A stretch of 64,000 nt of DNA from Pseudarthrobacter sulfonivorans. Its GTDB lineage: Bacteria; Actinomycetota; Actinomycetes; Actinomycetales; Micrococcaceae. A model generated the notes under the pieces. The model was given only the letters and a program-made list of their open reading frames with translations. It ran no database searches and was not told the DNA's origin. Position 1 is the first letter of the stretch, and every line of letters begins with the position of its first letter. Position numbers and translations under genes: made by a program. Shown here one piece after another: positions 60,703 through 64,000 of this stretch. The stretch covers positions 2,604,001 through 2,668,000 of the forward strand of contig NZ_CP013747.1 of assembly GCF_001484605.1 (NCBI RefSeq), given 5' to 3'.

Positions 60703-60780
60703 CCCAACTGAGTAGCGTCAAGTGTCGTTTTGGGCGCTCAAAATGCGCTCAAAACGACTGATAGCGCTACTCAGTTGGGG
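60703..60780. terminator. Long inverted repeat between pheA and the GntR gene
   Basis: CCCAACTGAGTAGCG (60703-60717) is perfectly complementary to 60765-60779, and CGTTTTGGGCGC (60726-60737) pairs with 60745-60756 with one mismatch, giving a stem of roughly 27 pairs around an internal loop. Its centre contains an 11-base near-duplication (GCGCTCAAAAT/C). Follows the PTS-gntR transcript on the minus strand. Confidence 0.65.
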
Positions 60781-60837
60781 AATCAGAGGCGGGATGACAC
60801 CGAGCCAGAGGCATTGGTGCGACGCAGCAGTCTTGGC

Positions 60838-61557
60838 TTAGCCCGCGCCCAGCCGCATGGATACCTGGTACCGGTCGGAGCGGTACGTTGAGACGGCGTA
60901 TTCGATGGGCGTGCCAGGGTCCTCCTGGCCGGTGAACGAACGGCGCCGGAAGAGCAGGACGGGTGCCCCCGGTTCGATGTCCAGCAGCGCGGCGGTCTCG
61001 TCAGGGGCGGCGGCGGCCTCGACGGTCTGTTCCGCATGCTGCACCGGGTGCCCCGCGGCGCCGAGGGCCCGGTAAAGGGACCCCGTCAGGTCTTCCGAGA
61101 GAAGCCCGGGGACCAGCGCGGGCGGCAGCCACGATTCGTCCACACTGACGGGCGCGCCGTTCGCGAGCCGCAGCCTGCGGACGCGAAAGGCAGCTTCCCC
61201 GGGCGCCAGCCCGAGGTGATCGGCGGCCGCCGCCGGCGGCACTGCCGTGGAGGCGTTGATGACCCGTGTGCTGGGTTCGAATCCGGCTGCCCGCATGTCC
61301 TCGTTGAACGAGGCCAGGTGCAGGGTGGACCGCACCAGCCCGTGGGAGACGAACGTGCCCTTCCCCTTGATCCGCACCAGCGCGCCGTCCTGGACCAGGT
61401 CCGAAATGGCCCGGCGCACCGTGATGCGGGAGACGCCGAACTGCTCCTCCAGCTGCCGCTCACCCAGCAGGGCGTCCCCGGGCCGCATTGTGGTGGCCAC
61501 GAGATCCTGGAGTTGCCTGCGGACCCAGACGTGTTTTAGTTCCCCTGCCGTATCCAT
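60838..61557 (-). CDS. GntR/HutC-family regulator, DasR/NagR-like
   Basis: 239 aa from the ATG at 61557. Winged HTH: LLGERQLEEQFGVSRITVRRAISDLVQDGALVRIKGKGTFV. A UTRA domain follows (FEPSTRVINASTAVPPAAAADHLGLAPGEAAFRVRRLRLANGAPVSVDESWLP). DasR/NagR proteins sense GlcN-6-P or GlcNAc-6-P and bind dre sites. A perfect dre-like palindrome lies in the divergent promoter of this very locus. Third gene after IIB and IIA, five bases behind IIA. Confidence 0.92.
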   Translation of the reverse strand: MDTAGELKHVWVRRQLQDLVATTMRPGDALLGERQLEEQFGVSRITVRRAISDLVQDGALVRIKGKGTFVSHGLVRSTLHLASFNEDMRAAGFEPSTRVINASTAVPPAAAADHLGLAPGEAAFRVRRLRLANGAPVSVDESWLPPALVPGLLSEDLTGSLYRALGAAGHPVQHAEQTVEAAAAPDETAALLDIEPGAPVLLFRRRSFTGQEDPGTPIEYAVSTYRSDRYQVSMRLGAG

Positions 61558-61562
61558 GTCTC

Positions 61563-62078
61563 CTATTTTCCGGGAATTTTGAACAGGTGGCCGCCTGCTT
61601 CCACGCGGCCACCCGAGGCCGGAGGTTCGATGGCGTCCGCCGCGCTGTCCAGAACCACCACGGGACTGCACATGCTCAGGTCCTTTGAACGGACCAAGGT
61701 GACGTCCACGGTGATCATGGGGTCGCCGGCACGGACTTGGTCCCCCTTCTGCGCGAGCACGGTGAAGCCCTCGCCCTTCAGACCGACGGTGTCGATGCCG
61801 ACGTGGACCAACACGGCGGGCCCGGACGCGTGCTGGACGATGTAGGCGTGCGGCATGACCTTGATGACCCGGCCGTCCAGCGGTGCGACGGCGGTGAGGA
61901 CGCCGGCGTCGTCGTCGGGAATTACGGCGGCGCCGCCACCTACAAGCCCCTTGGCGAACACGGGGTCCGGCACCTCGTTCAGGGGAATGAGCCGGCCCGG
62001 CAGGGGGGCAACAACGCTGATGACCTGGGTCGGCGCTTCCGTGCCCACGTCAGGCGTGCTCACGTCAGGGCTGCTCAC
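61563..62078 (-). CDS. PTS glucose-type EIIA component
   Basis: 171 aa. VVAPLPGRLIPLNEVPDPVFAKGLVGGGAAVIPDDDAGVLTAVAPLDGRVIKVMPHAYIVQHASGPAVLVHVGIDTVGLKGEGFTVLAQKGDQV is a full EIIA-Glc/Crr fold, with the phosphorylatable His in LVHVGIDTV. A short Thr/Pro-rich N-terminal extension is present. It phosphorylates the separate EIIB encoded upstream with a four-base overlap. Confidence 0.93.
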   Translation of the reverse strand: MSSPDVSTPDVGTEAPTQVISVVAPLPGRLIPLNEVPDPVFAKGLVGGGAAVIPDDDAGVLTAVAPLDGRVIKVMPHAYIVQHASGPAVLVHVGIDTVGLKGEGFTVLAQKGDQVRAGDPMITVDVTLVRSKDLSMCSPVVVLDSAADAIEPPASGGRVEAGGHLFKIPGK

Positions 62079-62305
62079 ATCAGGTCCTGGATGTCTTCGG
62101 CGAGGCTTTCGGCTTCCGGCCCCACAACCACCTGGACCACCGTGCCGGACATCATGACGCCGTGGGCGCCGGCGGCCTTGAGGGCGGCCTCGTCAACCCG
62201 GGAAGAGTCCACCACCTCGGTGCGAAGGCGTGTGATGCACCCTTCGATTTCTTCGACGTTGTCGGCGCCGCCAAGGGCGGCGAGGATGATTTCTGCTTTG
62301 GACAT
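62075..62305 (-). CDS. PTS glucose/GlcNAc-type EIIB component
   Basis: 76 aa from the ATG at 62305 (CAGGAG upstream). SKAEIILAALGGADNVEEIEGCITRLRTEV has the phosphorylation-site Cys23. A stand-alone EIIB, separate from both IIA and IIC, is unusual for the glucose superfamily, where it is normally fused to IIC. First gene of the IIB-IIA-gntR operon. Confidence 0.93.
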   Translation of the reverse strand: MSKAEIILAALGGADNVEEIEGCITRLRTEVVDSSRVDEAALKAAGAHGVMMSGTVVQVVVGPEAESLAEDIQDLM

Positions 62306-62410
62306 GTCCACTCCTGAGTTCGTTTCGCGGTGAATGACGCCGGGTCCGGAAGCTTTTTTACGGCTTGAGGTTGACAACTGAGGTCGGCGCCCTTCACAGT
62401 GATGGTTGTC

Positions 62411-62426
62411 ACTGGTTATAACCAGT
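62411..62426. promoter_or_regulatory. dre-type operator (DasR/NagR site) in the divergent PTS promoter
   Basis: ACTGGTTATAACCAGT is a perfect 16-bp palindrome, matching the dre consensus ACTGGTCTAGACCAGT except in the central four bases. It lies between a -35 TTGTCA (62406-62411) and a -10 TAGACT (62431-62436) reading toward the IIC gene, so a bound GntR dimer would cover that promoter. Confidence 0.85.
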
Positions 62427-62491
62427 TAGCTAGACTCTACTGAATCAAGCATCCCCGCACAAGCACCACCCTCTTCGAGACGAGGAACATT

Positions 62492-63766
62492 ATGACCACG
62501 GAAAACCCATCAGCTTCCGCCGGGGCCGGCCCGCTGGCCGCCCCGGCCCCAGACAAGGGCAAGGGCAGCGGAAAAGCGCTGCAGAACATGCAGCGCTTCG
62601 GCCGCAGCCTTATGCTCCCCATCGCCGCCCTCCCCGCGGCGGCGCTGCTTTTGCGCCTGGGCCAAGACGACCTGCTGGGCAGGTTCGAATCCTTGACCAC
62701 CGTCGCCCAGGTCATCGGCGCCGCCGGCGGCGCCCTGTTCGAGAACCTGCCGCTGCTCTTCGCCGTCGGTATCTCCTTCGGTTTCGCCAAAAAGGGTGAC
62801 GGTTCCACGGCCCTTGCCGCCGTCGTCGGATACCTGGTCCTTACCAACGTCTTCAAGGTCATGGCCCCGCTGGTGCTGGGAGCCGCTCCGGAGGGCGGCA
62901 AGGATCCCGTCATCAATTACGGCGTGCTGGCCGGCATTGTGATGGGCCTGACGACGGCGTTGCTTTGGCAGCGTTTCCACCGAACCACCCTGCCGGACTG
63001 GCTGGGCTTCTTCGCGGGCCGCCGCCTGGTGCCCATCCTGACGTCCTTCGCCGCGATCGTGATCGGCGTGGCCATGGCGCTGCTGTATCCGCTGTTCAAT
63101 AACGGGCTGACTGCCGTGGGCAACACGGTTGCGGACAACACCGTGGTGGGCAGCGGGGTTTATGGCGTCCTCAACCGGCTGCTCATTCCGCTGGGCCTGC
63201 ACCACATCCTGAACTCCATCGTGTGGTTCATCATCGGCGACTACGACGGCGCCCACGGCGACCTGAACCGGTTCTTCGCCGGGGACCCCACCGCTGGCGT
63301 CTTTATGACCGGCTTCTTCCCCATCATGATGTTCGCCCTGCCCGCCGCCGCCCTGGCCATCTGGCAGGAAGCCAAGCCGTCGCAGCGGAAGATCGTGGGC
63401 GGTGTGATGCTCTCCACCGGCCTCACCGCCTTCCTCACCGGCATCACCGAACCGCTCGAGTTCTCGTTCATGTTCGTGGCTTGGCCGCTGTACATCGTGC
63501 ACGCCTTCCTGACCGGAACATCCATGATGCTGGTCAACTTCCTCGGCATCCATCACGGGTTCGGATTCTCAGCAGGAGCGATCGACTACGTCCTGAACTT
63601 CGGCATCGCACAGAATCCGCTCTGGCTGGTCCCTATCGGGCTGGTCTACGCCGCCATCTACTACGTGGTGTTCCGCTTTGTGATCCGTCGCTGGAACCTG
63701 CGCACCATGGGCCGCGAAGATGAAAACGACGAGAACGGCTCAATGGCCAAAGCCGATGCCAGCTGA
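62492..63766 (+). CDS. nagE: PTS EIIC component, N-acetylglucosamine-type permease
   Basis: 424 aa, about ten TM segments. LQNMQRFGRSLMLPIAALPAAALLLRLG, ENLPLLFAVGISFGFAKKGDG, IPLGLHHILNSIVWFIIGDYDG and GITEPLEFSFMFVAWPLYIVHA (the GITEP sugar-binding motif) are NagE/EIIC-Glc features. No IIB or IIA domain is attached; those are divergently encoded. Overlaps nagA by eleven bases. Confidence 0.93.
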   Translation: MTTENPSASAGAGPLAAPAPDKGKGSGKALQNMQRFGRSLMLPIAALPAAALLLRLGQDDLLGRFESLTTVAQVIGAAGGALFENLPLLFAVGISFGFAKKGDGSTALAAVVGYLVLTNVFKVMAPLVLGAAPEGGKDPVINYGVLAGIVMGLTTALLWQRFHRTTLPDWLGFFAGRRLVPILTSFAAIVIGVAMALLYPLFNNGLTAVGNTVADNTVVGSGVYGVLNRLLIPLGLHHILNSIVWFIIGDYDGAHGDLNRFFAGDPTAGVFMTGFFPIMMFALPAAALAIWQEAKPSQRKIVGGVMLSTGLTAFLTGITEPLEFSFMFVAWPLYIVHAFLTGTSMMLVNFLGIHHGFGFSAGAIDYVLNFGIAQNPLWLVPIGLVYAAIYYVVFRFVIRRWNLRTMGREDENDENGSMAKADAS

Positions 63767-64000
63767 GCCTTCGTCGGCCCGGGGCGGCGGGGCCGGCGGC
63801 GGAGTGGGGCTGCGGGGCCGCCTCGTCACCGGACTCCCCGGTGCTGCGGTGATCGACGACGGCACCGTGGTGATGGCCGGAGGGAACATCGTGTGGTGCG
63901 GCCCGACGTCGGACCTGGCGGAAGGTTTCGGCGCCGACCTCCGGCAAGTGCCGCTCATCCTGCCCGGACTCGTGGACGTGCACTGCCACGGTGCCGTGGG
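63756..64000 (+). CDS. nagA: N-acetylglucosamine-6-phosphate deacetylase, N-terminal part (runs off window)
   Basis: 81 codons are visible from the ATG at 63756, in the +1 frame relative to nagE. After a Gly-rich leader come VIDDGTVVMAGGNIVWCG and LILPGLVDVHCHGA, the amidohydrolase first-strand metal-binding HxH. With the upstream GlcNAc PTS permease this identifies NagA. The rest lies outside the window. Confidence 0.85.
   Translation, partial: MPAEPSSARGGGAGGGVGLRGRLVTGLPGAAVIDDGTVVMAGGNIVWCGPTSDLAEGFGADLRQVPLILPGLVDVHCHGAV

Overview
The window is high-GC chromosomal DNA from an actinobacterium. The genes point to Micrococcaceae, most likely Arthrobacter or Pseudarthrobacter: a dnaK-grpE-dnaJ-hspR operon behind HAIR-type operators, a DasR/NagR-like GntR regulator with a dre-type operator, the DUF4235 and DUF1737 families, and many GTG/TTG starts. 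The assignment is inferred from family content, not from a database search. Apart from an IS110-type transposase end at the left edge I see no prophage, CRISPR array, rRNA or integrative element.

Layout. 1-4.4 kb: IS110 transposase tail, then bifunctional proline catabolism enzyme PutA. 4.4-9.6 kb: zinc-ribbon-like protein, a LysR regulator divergent from an MFS exporter, a carboxyethylornithine-synthase/alanine-dehydrogenase-like enzyme coupled to a 45-aa lysine-rich protein, tRNA-Gly(CCC), and an SRPBCC protein. 9.6-15.3 kb: secreted CAP-domain protein, dCTP deaminase, a KhtTU-type K+/H+ antiporter pair, and an MFS (UMF1-like) transporter. 15.4-22 kb: complete Mrp Na+/H+ antiporter operon with an A-B fusion. 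22-26 kb: TPP riboswitch and a YkoEDC-type ECF transporter. 26-33.5 kb: secreted glycosidase-like protein, an XRE-MurA fusion, a YbdK-type ligase, a LysE/LysG exporter-regulator pair, DUF1905, and a frameshifted methyltransferase pseudogene. 33.5-41.6 kb: rhodanese-MetZ sulfur operon, lipoprotein, thiolase, GNAT, flavin/PNPOx-like, NUDIX, PabC and cardiolipin synthase. 41.6-52.3 kb: a kinase-PabB fusion, BASS and RhtB transporters, a VapBC-type module, a methyltransferase, MarR with an MmpL pump, and a TetR/SDR pair. 52.4-57.6 kb: an acidic tandem-repeat protein and the DnaK chaperone operon with its repressor HspR. 57.8-64 kb: an aromatic FAD hydroxylase, prephenate dehydratase, and an N-acetylglucosamine PTS/catabolic locus (GntR, IIA, IIB, IIC, NagA start).

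The most unusual features are these: (i) a set of long intergenic inverted repeats, several sharing the terminal motif GCGCGAAnGG, whose arms co-vary, one variant lying inside the grpE-dnaJ gap; (ii) a uridine-kinase-like P-loop domain fused to aminodeoxychorismate synthase; (iii) an HTH-MurA fusion with no visible Shine-Dalgarno sequence; (iv) a five-unit acidic repeat protein just upstream of the HspR-controlled promoter; (v) a one-base frameshift in an isoprenylcysteine-methyltransferase-like gene; and (vi) a 19-bp-period triple direct repeat ahead of a lipoprotein gene. Many local regulators have a clear palindrome in their own divergent promoter (LysR, LysG, MarR, TetR, HspR, GntR, VapB).
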